DNA of 22,792 bases, from contig NZ_JBNPOJ010000023.1 in assembly GCF_050315115.1 (NCBI RefSeq), forward strand, positions 1 through 22,792. The letters run 5' to 3'. Below the pieces are notes generated by a model, which ran no database searches, had not been told where the DNA came from, and was given only the letters and a program-made list of their open reading frames with translations. Of the stretch, positions 7,781-14,820 are shown piece by piece. The translations under genes were made by a program, and so were the position numbers. Position 1 is the first letter of the stretch; the number at the start of each line of letters is the position of its first letter. The stretch is from Peptoniphilus_A sp022767005. Its GTDB lineage: Bacteria; Bacillota; Clostridia; Tissierellales; Peptoniphilaceae.

Positions 7781-10700
7781 TTAATCTTCAGATTCATCGG
7801 ATTCATCAAAATAGTCTTCTTCGTCATCTTCATCATCTTCATAGAAGTGACTGTTTTCAAAAGACTCAACTTCATCAGTTGAAATTGTTCTGATGCCAAT
7901 ATTTGCAGTTCCTGTGTGTTCAATAAGTTCCTTTATATCATCGTCTGATCTAGTGTTTTTATCGTCAATGTTGTCGATCCTTGTCAACTCGTCTTCGTCA
8001 ACTTCAAGATCAACTTCATTTCCGTTTTCATCAAGCACTTGAATATCAAGAGCAAGTGCCTGTAATTCCTTTATTAAAACTTTAAAGGATTCAGGAACTC
8101 CTGGTTGTGGAATATTTTCGCCCTTTACTATCGCTTCGTAAGTCTTAACACGACCAACAATGTCGTCAGATTTAACTGTTAACATTTCTTGTAGAGTATA
8201 GCTTGCACCATAAGCTTCAAGAGCCCAAACTTCCATTTCTCCAAATCTTTGTCCACCAAATTGTGCCTTTCCTCCAAGTGGTTGTTGTGTAACTAGTGAG
8301 TAAGGGCCTGTTGAACGAGCGTGGATTTTTTCATCAACTAAATGGTGAAGCTTTAGCATATACATATAACCAACAGTTACAGGGTGGTCAAATTCTTCTC
8401 CAGTTCTTCCATCTCTTAGTTGGATTTTTCCATCTCTAGAATATCCCGCTTTTTCCAAAGTGTCAAAAATGTCATTTTCATTTGCACCGTCAAATACTGG
8501 AGTAGCAACATGCCATCCTAGTTTTTTGGCAGCAAGTCCCAAGTGAACTTCAAGAACTTGTCCTAAATTCATACGAGAAGGAACTCCTAGTGGGTTAAGA
8601 ACTATTTGTATAGGTGTACCATCTGGCATATAAGGCATATCTTCCTTAGGCATAACCCTTGAAATAACCCCTTTATTACCGTGGCGACCACACATTTTAT
8701 CTCCAACTTGAATCTTTCTCTTTGTAGCGACAAAAACTCTTACCATTTCATTTACGCCTGGCTGAAGTTCGTCACCTTCTGATCTATTAAAAGTTTTTAC
8801 ATCGACAACAATGCCTTGTTCTCCATGAGGAAGTCTTAATGAAGTATCTCTTACTTCTCTTGCCTTTTCACCAAAGATTGAACGAAGAAGTCTTTCTTCT
8901 GCAGAAAGTTCAGTTTCTCCCTTAGGAGTTACTTTTCCAACAAGGATGTCTCCTGGTTTAACCTCTGCACCAATTCTTATTATTCCTCTTGCGTCAAGAT
9001 CCTTTAACATATCTTCCCCAACATTTGGAATATCTCTTGTGATTTCTTCAGGTCCAAGTTTAGTATCTCTTGCTTCAGATTCGTACTCTTCAATATGAAG
9101 TGAAGTTAGTACATCGTCAATTACAAGTTCTTGACTTACAAGCATAGCATCTTCGTAATTATATCCTTCCCAGTTCATAAATGCTATTAGGATATTTTTA
9201 CCAAGAGCCATTTCGCCTTGGTCTGTACTTGGTCCATCGGCAATAATTTCGCCAGCTTCTACAACATCTCCTGCATTAACTATTGGTCTTTGGTTAATTG
9301 TAGTTCCTTGGTTTCCACCCATGAATTTGTGTAACTTATAGTTGTCAATGCCCTTGTCGGATTCTCTTTCGATTTCTATGTGTACTGCATCAACTTTTTT
9401 AACAGTTCCTTTGTTTTTAGAAACTACTACAATGCCTGAATCCTTTGCTGCTCTATATTCAATACCAGTTCCAACAATAGGTGCTTCTGTCTTTAGTAGA
9501 GGCACTGCTTGACGCTGCATATTTGCACCCATAAGAGCTCTATTTGCGTCGTCATTTTCCAAGAAAGGAATCATAGAAGTACCAACTGCAACTATTTGTT
9601 GAGGCGAAACGTCCATGTAGTTTACATCTTTAATGTCAAATATATCGGCATTTCCTCCATGACCTCTGGCTGCAATTCTGTCTTCAACGAATTTATTATT
9701 TTCATCAAGCCTTTCATCAGCTTGTGCAATGATTTGTTCGTACTCAACATCGGCTGTTAGATAATCAATTTGTTCAGTTACAACTCCGTCAACAACTTTA
9801 CGATATGGAGTTTCAATAAAACCATATTCGTTAATTCTTGCATAAGTTGTAAGTGATGTAATTAGTCCAATGTTTGGACCTTCTGGTGTCTCAATAGGAC
9901 ACATTCTTCCATAGTGTGAGTTATGGACGTCACGCACTTCAAATCCAGCTCTATCTCTGCTCAACCCACCAGGTCCAAGTGCAGATAACCTTCTTTTGTG
10001 AGTTAATTCTGATAGAGGATTGTTTTGGTCCATAAATTGTGAAAGTTGTGAAGAACCGAAAAATTCTTTTATAGCAGCTGTTACTGGCCTAATATTTATA
10101 AGTGATTGTGGTGTAGTTGCATCAACATCTTGAACTGTCATCCTTTCACGGATAACTCTTTCCATTCTTGAAATACCAATTCTAAATTGATTTTGAAGAA
10201 GTTCACCAACAGATCTAATTCTTCTGTTTCCAAGGTGATCGATGTCGTCAACTGAGCCAACATTATTCATAAGTCCAAATTCATAATTAATTCCTGCAAT
10301 AATATCGTCAATTAAAATATGTTTTGGGGATAATTCTTTATGCGCTTTTTCAAGTTCTTCTTTAAATTTTTCTGTATCTTCAGAATATTCTTCGTAAAGT
10401 TCATCGAAAAGTGGTCTATAAACTTTTTCTTTAAAACCAAGCTCTTCCATGTCGAAATCAAGCCCATAAGCATCGACAAAAGTAAAATTGTTTCCTATTA
10501 CTATTGTATTTTCTGTTGCGTGTTCAAAATTTTCGTCAGTCTTTATAAGAACTTGATTTACTCCAGCTGCTTCAATTCTTTCAGCCTTTTCTCTAGTTAG
10601 GAGTTCCCCTTGTTCTGCCAATATTTCGCCAGTCATAGGATCTATTATGTCTTCTGCAGTAATATTATTTTCTATTCTTGCGCTAATCCCTAATTTTTTG

Positions 10701-11524
10701 TTGAATTTATATCTTCCAACTCTCGCAAGATCGTATCTTCTGTCATCGAAAAACATATTTTCAAAAAGTGACTGTGCTGAATCAATAGTAGGTGGTTCCC
10801 CAGGTCTTAACTTTTTATAAATTTCAAGTAAAGCCTCATTCTTATTAGTAGTAATGTCTTTTTCAAGTGTCTTTAAAAGTGCTTCACTTTCGCCAAGAAC
10901 ATCAATTATTTCTTGATTAGATTCAACTCCCAATGCTCTTAATAGAACTGTTATTGGAAGTTTTCTAGTTCTATCAATTCTTACATTGATTATGCCTTGA
11001 GCATCGGTTTCAAATTCAAGCCAAGCTCCTCTATTTGGAATAAGTGTTGCTGAATAGATTTTTTTGCCAGTCTTGTCTCTTTCTTCCTTATAATATGCTC
11101 CCGGACTTCTTACAAGTTGTGAAACAACTACACGTTCAGCTCCATTAATTACAAAGGTACCTGTTGGTGTCATAAGAGGAAGGTCTCCCATGAAGACTTC
11201 TTGTTCCTTTACTTCGCCAGTTTCAGTGTTGATAAGTCTTACCTTTGCCTTTAGCGGCGCAGAATAATTAGTGTCTCTCTGTTTTGATTCGTCAATATCA
11301 TATTTTATTTCATCAGATAAATGATAATCGACAAATTCCAAAATTAAATTGCCAGAGTAATCCTCGATAGGAGATACGTCATCAAATACTTCCTTTAACC
11401 CTTCTTCAATTAACCATTTATATGAAGAAGTCTGCACGTCAAGGAGATTTGGAAGTGACATAACTTCGTCTACACGAGAAAAACTCATTCTCTCACGTTT
11501 CCCATATTTAACAGGATGTACCAT
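7781..11524 (-). CDS. rpoB: DNA-directed RNA polymerase subunit beta
   Basis: Forms the active-site cleft with beta' and is the target of rifampicin. From the ATG at 11522-11524 the protein has 1247 aa and begins MVHPVKYGKRERMSF, in register with B. subtilis beta. A GTG four codons earlier (11534-11536) with AAAGG upstream is an alternative start. The rifampicin region reads QLSQFMDQNNPLSELTHKRR and continues LSALGPGG; D499, H509 and S514 correspond to E. coli D516, H526 and S531 and are unaltered, so the sequence is of the sensitive type. The GDKMCGRHGNKG segment and the C-terminal GEMEVWALEAYGA segment are present. The C-terminus is a strongly acidic tail (about 25 residues rich in Asp and Glu), which is common in Firmicutes. 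It is the first gene of the operon, with its own promoter; no rplJL genes lie directly upstream. Confidence 0.98.
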   Translation of the reverse strand: MVHPVKYGKRERMSFSRVDEVMSLPNLLDVQTSSYKWLIEEGLKEVFDDVSPIEDYSGNLILEFVDYHLSDEIKYDIDESKQRDTNYSAPLKAKVRLINTETGEVKEQEVFMGDLPLMTPTGTFVINGAERVVVSQLVRSPGAYYKEERDKTGKKIYSATLIPNRGAWLEFETDAQGIINVRIDRTRKLPITVLLRALGVESNQEIIDVLGESEALLKTLEKDITTNKNEALLEIYKKLRPGEPPTIDSAQSLFENMFFDDRRYDLARVGRYKFNKKLGISARIENNITAEDIIDPMTGEILAEQGELLTREKAERIEAAGVNQVLIKTDENFEHATENTIVIGNNFTFVDAYGLDFDMEELGFKEKVYRPLFDELYEEYSEDTEKFKEELEKAHKELSPKHILIDDIIAGINYEFGLMNNVGSVDDIDHLGNRRIRSVGELLQNQFRIGISRMERVIRERMTVQDVDATTPQSLINIRPVTAAIKEFFGSSQLSQFMDQNNPLSELTHKRRLSALGPGGLSRDRAGFEVRDVHNSHYGRMCPIETPEGPNIGLITSLTTYARINEYGFIETPYRKVVDGVVTEQIDYLTADVEYEQIIAQADERLDENNKFVEDRIAARGHGGNADIFDIKDVNYMDVSPQQIVAVGTSMIPFLENDDANRALMGANMQRQAVPLLKTEAPIVGTGIEYRAAKDSGIVVVSKNKGTVKKVDAVHIEIERESDKGIDNYKLHKFMGGNQGTTINQRPIVNAGDVVEAGEIIADGPSTDQGEMALGKNILIAFMNWEGYNYEDAMLVSQELVIDDVLTSLHIEEYESEARDTKLGPEEITRDIPNVGEDMLKDLDARGIIRIGAEVKPGDILVGKVTPKGETELSAEERLLRSIFGEKAREVRDTSLRLPHGEQGIVVDVKTFNRSEGDELQPGVNEMVRVFVATKRKIQVGDKMCGRHGNKGVISRVMPKEDMPYMPDGTPIQIVLNPLGVPSRMNLGQVLEVHLGLAAKKLGWHVATPVFDGANENDIFDTLEKAGYSRDGKIQLRDGRTGEEFDHPVTVGYMYMLKLHHLVDEKIHARSTGPYSLVTQQPLGGKAQFGGQRFGEMEVWALEAYGASYTLQEMLTVKSDDIVGRVKTYEAIVKGENIPQPGVPESFKVLIKELQALALDIQVLDENGNEVDLEVDEDELTRIDNIDDKNTRSDDDIKELIEHTGTANIGIRTISTDEVESFENSHFYEDDEDDEEDYFDESDESED

Positions 11525-11562
11525 TAATTTTCTCACCCTAGCCTTTCAAATGAGTGTATCAA

Positions 11563-11590
11563 AATTAGAGTACAAATCACCACTCTAATT
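11563..11590 (-). promoter_or_regulatory. rpoB leader hairpin
   Basis: Perfect 9-base inverted repeat AATTAGAGT / ACTCTAATT (11563-11571 and 11582-11590) with a 10-base loop, inside the predicted rpoB leader and followed on the minus strand by only four T residues. It is AT-rich and a weak terminator at best; it could act as an attenuator or as a stabilising 5' structure. Confidence 0.45.
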
Positions 11591-11608
11591 ATTATTATGC
11601 AAATAGGT

Positions 11609-11637
11609 ATTTTATCATTTTTTATAACAACTTGCAA
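11609..11637 (-). promoter_or_regulatory. rpoBC promoter
   Basis: The minus strand shows TTGCAA (11632-11637), a 17-base spacer and TAAAAT (complement of 11609-11614), with TG one base before the -10 box. The predicted start is near 11602, leaving a leader of about 80 bases before the ATG. It lies directly after the terminator of the DsrE-like gene. Confidence 0.75.
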
Positions 11638-11647
11638 GTTTTAAAAC

Positions 11648-11680
11648 AAAAAAAGATCCTGCTAATTTGCAGAATCTTTT
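11648..11680 (-). terminator. Terminator of the DsrE-like gene
   Basis: Stem 11651-11662 with 11669-11680 (12 bases, one G-U pair on the minus strand), loop of 6, then a run of seven T on the minus strand (complement of 11648-11654, partly within the stem). It starts at the base after the stop codon of the gene at 11681-12004. Confidence 0.9.
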
Positions 11681-12004
11681 TTATAGTCTAATATAAGCAT
11701 AACCTTCGTTTTGAAGCTTTACTAGTTTTGTTATAACTAATTCCTCTACATTAATTCCAGCAGGAATTAATTCCTTTGAAAGGCGATTTTCTTCCAAAGC
11801 TTTTTTTCCTATTGTGATATTTACTTTAGGATTTCCAATTACTCCCTCAAAATCAACTCCAGAGTATCTGTTGAAAAGAGATGCAGCTTTTGACATTGCA
11901 ATTATTTCAATTTTTATGTCATCAAAACTTTCTAGTAAATCTCTAACATTTGAAATTACAGCAGACCATTTATCTACTTCTACTACGTGAAAAATTACCT
12001 TCAT
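11681..12004 (-). CDS. DsrE-like small protein
   Basis: A 107-aa soluble protein. The opening MKVIFHVVEVDKWSAVISNV, the middle with a predicted alternation of strands and helices, and the end NEGYAYIRL match the small DsrE/DsrF-like proteins widespread in anaerobic Firmicutes. In sulfur oxidisers DsrE relays sulfur on a conserved cysteine, but this protein contains no cysteine at all, so sulfur transfer of that kind is unlikely and its role is unknown. The ATG at 12002-12004 is preferred over a GTG three codons earlier because AAGGAG lies 8 bases before the ATG. It is 67 bases after murJ and has a strong terminator; it may be co-transcribed with murJ, since I see no clear terminator or promoter in the gap. 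Confidence 0.75.
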   Translation of the reverse strand: MKVIFHVVEVDKWSAVISNVRDLLESFDDIKIEIIAMSKAASLFNRYSGVDFEGVIGNPKVNITIGKKALEENRLSKELIPAGINVEELVITKLVKLQNEGYAYIRL

Positions 12005-12071
12005 ATCTATCACTCCTTATTAGCTAATATTTTACACTATTAAAGAGAAAAATAAAAGACAAATTACTTTG

Positions 12072-13574
12072 TTACTGCTTCTTAAATATTAATTTAATAA
12101 TTTCTTTTATCTCATCAACTCTAAATAAGATTAATAAAATTAAATAAATTGCTCCAGCAATCAATATAGAAATAAGAAGGGATAAATTAACCCCCAAATT
12201 TTTAGTCAAAATATTGTAAAAGATTTTTGAACCAAATGCCATTGCAGCTGACGCAATAGTTATTTTAATTACATTTGTAAAAAGTTTTTTATTAAATACA
12301 TTTCCAATTAATTTGATTGATGGAAGATAAATCGCAATTGCTCCAACTATAAAAGAAATTGAAGTCGCAAGGGCAATTCCTCTTATCCCCATTATTTTTG
12401 AAAGTAAAAATGCTAGAAAAATATTAATTGCAACTATTAATACTGAATTTATTACTGGAGTTTTGTTGTCGCCAAGAGAATAAAACACTCTTGATATAAT
12501 TTCTCGCACACCAATTCCAATTACACCAAAGGCAAAAAAAGATAAAACTGTGGCAGTAATCTTTGCATCATCAACAGAAAATTCTCCACCAACAAATAAA
12601 AGATTTACAATTGGAAAAGAATAAATGTATAAACCAAAGGCTGCCGGCACAACTAAAAGCAACATATTAGAAAGACCTTCTGAAAGAGCAGACTTTAAAT
12701 TTTTAAAATCTTTTTTTGAACCAAAGTTTGCAAGTTTTGGATAAGTAGCAGTGATAATTGATGTTACCACAATTCCCGTTACAAAACTTTGAAGTTTGTA
12801 TGCATAGTTTAAAATTGAAATTCCTCCAGAATAAGCTCCCGATGCAATGGAGCGAGAAATCATAAAGTTAATTTCAATTGCCGAAGTAGAAATTAAAATT
12901 GGAAGAATTGAAAGGAACATCGTTTTCATGTCCTGGTTAAAATCAATTTTCAAACTGTGTTTATATCCAAGCTTTTTAATTGGAAGAATAAAAATTGCAT
13001 ATTGAAACACAAAGGCAGCTAAAATTCCTATGGCAAGATAATTTATTCCAATTTTGTAAGAAATCCACATGGAAACAATTAAAATAATATTCATGAGAAT
13101 TGAATGCAAAACTGAAACTATAAACTTTTCGTAAATTTGTAAATAAGCCTTATAAATTGAACTCACAGCTGTAACGGCAATAGAAAGCATTGCAACTCTT
13201 GAAACAAATATTGCTACTTCAAGTTTTTCTCCCTCAAAACCTTCAGCCATTAGTTTTACAAGTGGTCTTGCAAAAATAATAGAAAATATAGTTACTATAA
13301 TAAAGACAATTAAAATGATATTTGAAAGATTGGCAGTAAAAGCATCAGCACTTTTTTTGTCCTCTCTAGTCTTTATTTTGTCATACATTGGTATGTAGCC
13401 ATTTGCAACAGCACCACTAATTACATTTGTAAAAGTCATGGGAAGTTGGAATGCAATTAGAAAAATATCTGCCACCATTCCAACACCAAAAAAGTATGCC
13501 AGTGCCTTTTCTCTCAAAAGTCCAAAAATCTTTGAGACAATTGTAATTATCATTAATATATATGAAGTCTTCAT
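12072..13574 (-). CDS. murJ: Lipid II flippase MurJ
   Basis: Integral membrane protein of the MOP/MVF superfamily that moves lipid II across the cytoplasmic membrane for peptidoglycan synthesis. It has 500 aa and about 14 hydrophobic segments, as in the family. The N-terminal stretch SKIFGLLREKALAYFFGVG and the following ADIFLIAFQLP carry the usual MurJ signature, including conserved arginine in the first helix region; GYIPMYDKI also fits. The start is the ATG at 13572-13574 with AAAGGAG 7 bases upstream; a longer frame opening at TTG 13 codons earlier is rejected because it reads through the ribosome binding site and the leader hairpin. It has its own promoter and is probably transcribed separately from the glycolytic operon. 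Confidence 0.92.
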   Translation of the reverse strand: MKTSYILMIITIVSKIFGLLREKALAYFFGVGMVADIFLIAFQLPMTFTNVISGAVANGYIPMYDKIKTREDKKSADAFTANLSNIILIVFIIVTIFSIIFARPLVKLMAEGFEGEKLEVAIFVSRVAMLSIAVTAVSSIYKAYLQIYEKFIVSVLHSILMNIILIVSMWISYKIGINYLAIGILAAFVFQYAIFILPIKKLGYKHSLKIDFNQDMKTMFLSILPILISTSAIEINFMISRSIASGAYSGGISILNYAYKLQSFVTGIVVTSIITATYPKLANFGSKKDFKNLKSALSEGLSNMLLLVVPAAFGLYIYSFPIVNLLFVGGEFSVDDAKITATVLSFFAFGVIGIGVREIISRVFYSLGDNKTPVINSVLIVAINIFLAFLLSKIMGIRGIALATSISFIVGAIAIYLPSIKLIGNVFNKKLFTNVIKITIASAAMAFGSKIFYNILTKNLGVNLSLLISILIAGAIYLILLILFRVDEIKEIIKLIFKKQ

Positions 13575-13596
13575 CTTTTCTCCTTTAAAATAAAAA

Positions 13597-13615
13597 ACTC
13601 GAGATAACCTCAAGT
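13597..13615 (-). promoter_or_regulatory. Terminator-like hairpin at the murJ transcription start
   Basis: On the minus strand ACTTGAG, loop GTTAT and CTCGAGT form a 7-base stem with one G-U pair (13609-13615 with 13597-13603), followed by a run of T with one A. It looks like an intrinsic terminator but sits between the murJ promoter and the murJ start codon. The predicted transcription start (about 13608-13612) falls within the first arm, so full pairing is expected mainly in transcripts arriving from upstream. Confidence 0.5.
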
Positions 13616-13616
13616 C

Positions 13617-13645
13617 ATTATATATTTATTTAATTCGATTTACAA
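13617..13645 (-). promoter_or_regulatory. murJ promoter
   Basis: TTGTAA (complement of 13640-13645), a 17-base spacer and a perfect TATAAT (complement of 13617-13622) on the minus strand. The predicted start is near 13610, about 35 bases before the murJ ATG. Confidence 0.7.
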
Positions 13646-13743
13646 GTAAGACCTGCATTTAATTTCTATCTTTTATGCTTATGAAAAAATGAATTTTAAA
13701 AACTAAAATAGATGACAATATAACTTTTAGCCGCCCTATTACA

Positions 13744-13814
13744 ATAGTTTAAATAAAAAAATGGATGCAACCTACTAAATATAGGTAGCATCCACTAAGT
13801 TTTACTTAAACTAT
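13744..13814 (-). repeat. 71-base foldback enclosing a terminator
   Basis: An outer perfect 9-base inverted repeat (ATAGTTTAA at 13744-13752 and TTAAACTAT at 13806-13814) encloses the terminator hairpin at 13755-13794. The whole unit can fold into a long interrupted stem. It may simply be an elaborate terminator or the remains of a small mobile repeat. Confidence 0.5.
13755..13794 (-). terminator. Terminator of the glycolytic operon
   Basis: Stem of 7 bases (13762-13768 with 13788-13794), a 2-base internal mismatch, then 4 more pairs (13771-13774 with 13782-13785) and a 7-base loop, followed on the minus strand by seven T (complement of 13755-13761). It lies 76 bases after the stop of the FMN-binding lipoprotein gene and ends transcription before the murJ promoter. 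Confidence 0.85.
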
Positions 13815-13870
13815 ATTTTTGTGTCCAGTTTTAGGGTTACACATAAAATGTCGCTGTTTTCTAATAAAAT

Positions 13871-14356
13871 TTATTTTGCTTGATTTACTGCATCATTTGC
13901 TGCTTCTAAGAATTGGTTATAAGATTGTGTTGCACCACTAATTGCTGTAACTTCTTCTACTGAACCCTTTTCTTTAAGATCCTTTCCATATTTTTGAGAA
14001 GCTTCAAGAGTCATTTGTGCAGTTTTGTATCCATCTTCGCCAGCTTCTTTTCCGTAATCTTCGCCCTTTTCTTTTCCTTCTTTGTCAAGATTTTTAACAA
14101 CAGCATCACTTATTTTTCCGTCAGCAACTGTAACAGTAACTTCAATATATCCGCCGTAATCATCTGTGGAAGATTTTCCTGTATAAGTTCCATCTTTAAG
14201 AGTTGCTGCTGTTTCAGTTTTCGCATTAGCAGTAGTTTCTACTTTCTTATTGTTTTCCTTTGGTGCATTTCCCTTTGCATTGTTTTTTGCTCCGCCACAT
14301 CCGACAAGTGTTAGTGATAACATTGCAATTGTAGCCATTGTAAGTTTTTTCTTCAT
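13871..14356 (-). CDS. FMN-binding domain lipoprotein
   Basis: A 161-aa exported lipoprotein. Residues 1-20 form a lipoprotein signal peptide with lipobox LVGC (Cys20), followed by a Gly/Ala/Asn/Lys linker to about residue 50. The C-terminal part (about 52-158) resembles the FMN-binding domain of RnfG/NqrC-type proteins, starting LKDGTYTGKS and ending with SGATQS at 140-145, the motif whose Thr (143) is linked to FMN by ApbE-type flavin transferases. Proteins of this type take part in membrane or extracellular electron transfer; the partner here is not visible. AGGAGA stands just before the ATG. It lies 44 bases after the SixA-like gene; a TATAAT at 14377-14382 has no convincing -35 box, so it is probably read from the glycolytic operon. 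No ApbE or electron-transfer gene lies in the window. Confidence 0.85.
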   Translation of the reverse strand: MKKKLTMATIAMLSLTLVGCGGAKNNAKGNAPKENNKKVETTANAKTETAATLKDGTYTGKSSTDDYGGYIEVTVTVADGKISDAVVKNLDKEGKEKGEDYGKEAGEDGYKTAQMTLEASQKYGKDLKEKGSVEEVTAISGATQSYNQFLEAANDAVNQAK

Positions 14357-14400
14357 AATATCTCCTTAATAATAAAATTATATTAATTAACTTGCCAAAA

Positions 14401-14820
14401 TCATTCTAAATTTAAAAATTTCGCCAAATCAATTTCTACCAAATTTATACTTCCTCTTGAAATAATTTTCATTTCGCCTGTTAGTTGATAAATCCAATTT
14501 GAAATAAAGGGCTCATGTGAAACAAATATATAATTTTCCCCTTTATCTAAATTTTCTAAAATATCTCTTATTCTTCCACCAGCAAGGTACTCCTTGACTT
14601 CATAGGTAGAATCAAGGTGTTTTGCTAAAATTTCTGCAGTTTCTTTTGCTCTCTCAAGTGGTGATGAATAAATTTTGTAAGATCTCTTGTCCTTTAAATT
14701 GTTTGCAAATACTTTAAAGGATTCTTCTAATTTTCTCTTCCCAATAGTAGTTAACTTTCTCTTAAAGTCGTCATCTGCATAAATTTCAGCCTCGCCATGT
14801 CTTATAAAATAAATTTTCAT
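14401..14820 (-). CDS. SixA-like phosphohistidine phosphatase
   Basis: A 139-aa member of the histidine phosphatase superfamily. The catalytic RHG motif is at 7-9 (His8 is the expected phosphorylated nucleophile), the second arginine in SSPLER at 52-57, and the second histidine in SHEP (His102). The short length and the DDDFKRKLTTIGKRK segment fit SixA, which removes phosphate from histidine in phosphotransferase proteins in E. coli. Its ATG overlaps the eno stop as ATGA (14817-14820), so translation should be coupled to enolase. Placement after the enzyme that makes phosphoenolpyruvate, the phosphate donor of the PTS, is suggestive; the substrate here is not known. A sugar-phosphate or nucleotide phosphatase of the same fold is the alternative. 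Confidence 0.8.
   Translation of the reverse strand: MKIYFIRHGEAEIYADDDFKRKLTTIGKRKLEESFKVFANNLKDKRSYKIYSSPLERAKETAEILAKHLDSTYEVKEYLAGGRIRDILENLDKGENYIFVSHEPFISNWIYQLTGEMKIISRGSINLVEIDLAKFLNLE

Noticed and set aside
9999..10090. Possible rifampicin-resistance changes in rpoB
   Set aside because: The residues equivalent to E. coli D516, H526 and S531 are all wild type.
4256..10600. Several plus-strand open frames opposite rpoC and rpoB
   Set aside because: They are antisense shadows of long conserved genes without start signals of their own.
12040..12074. Terminator directly after murJ
   Set aside because: Only a 5-base AT-rich stem precedes the T-rich stretch; it is too weak to call, so co-transcription with the DsrE-like gene remains open.
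14377..14382. Separate promoter for the FMN-binding lipoprotein
   Set aside because: A TATAAT is present but no -35 box or extended -10 supports it in this AT-rich gap.
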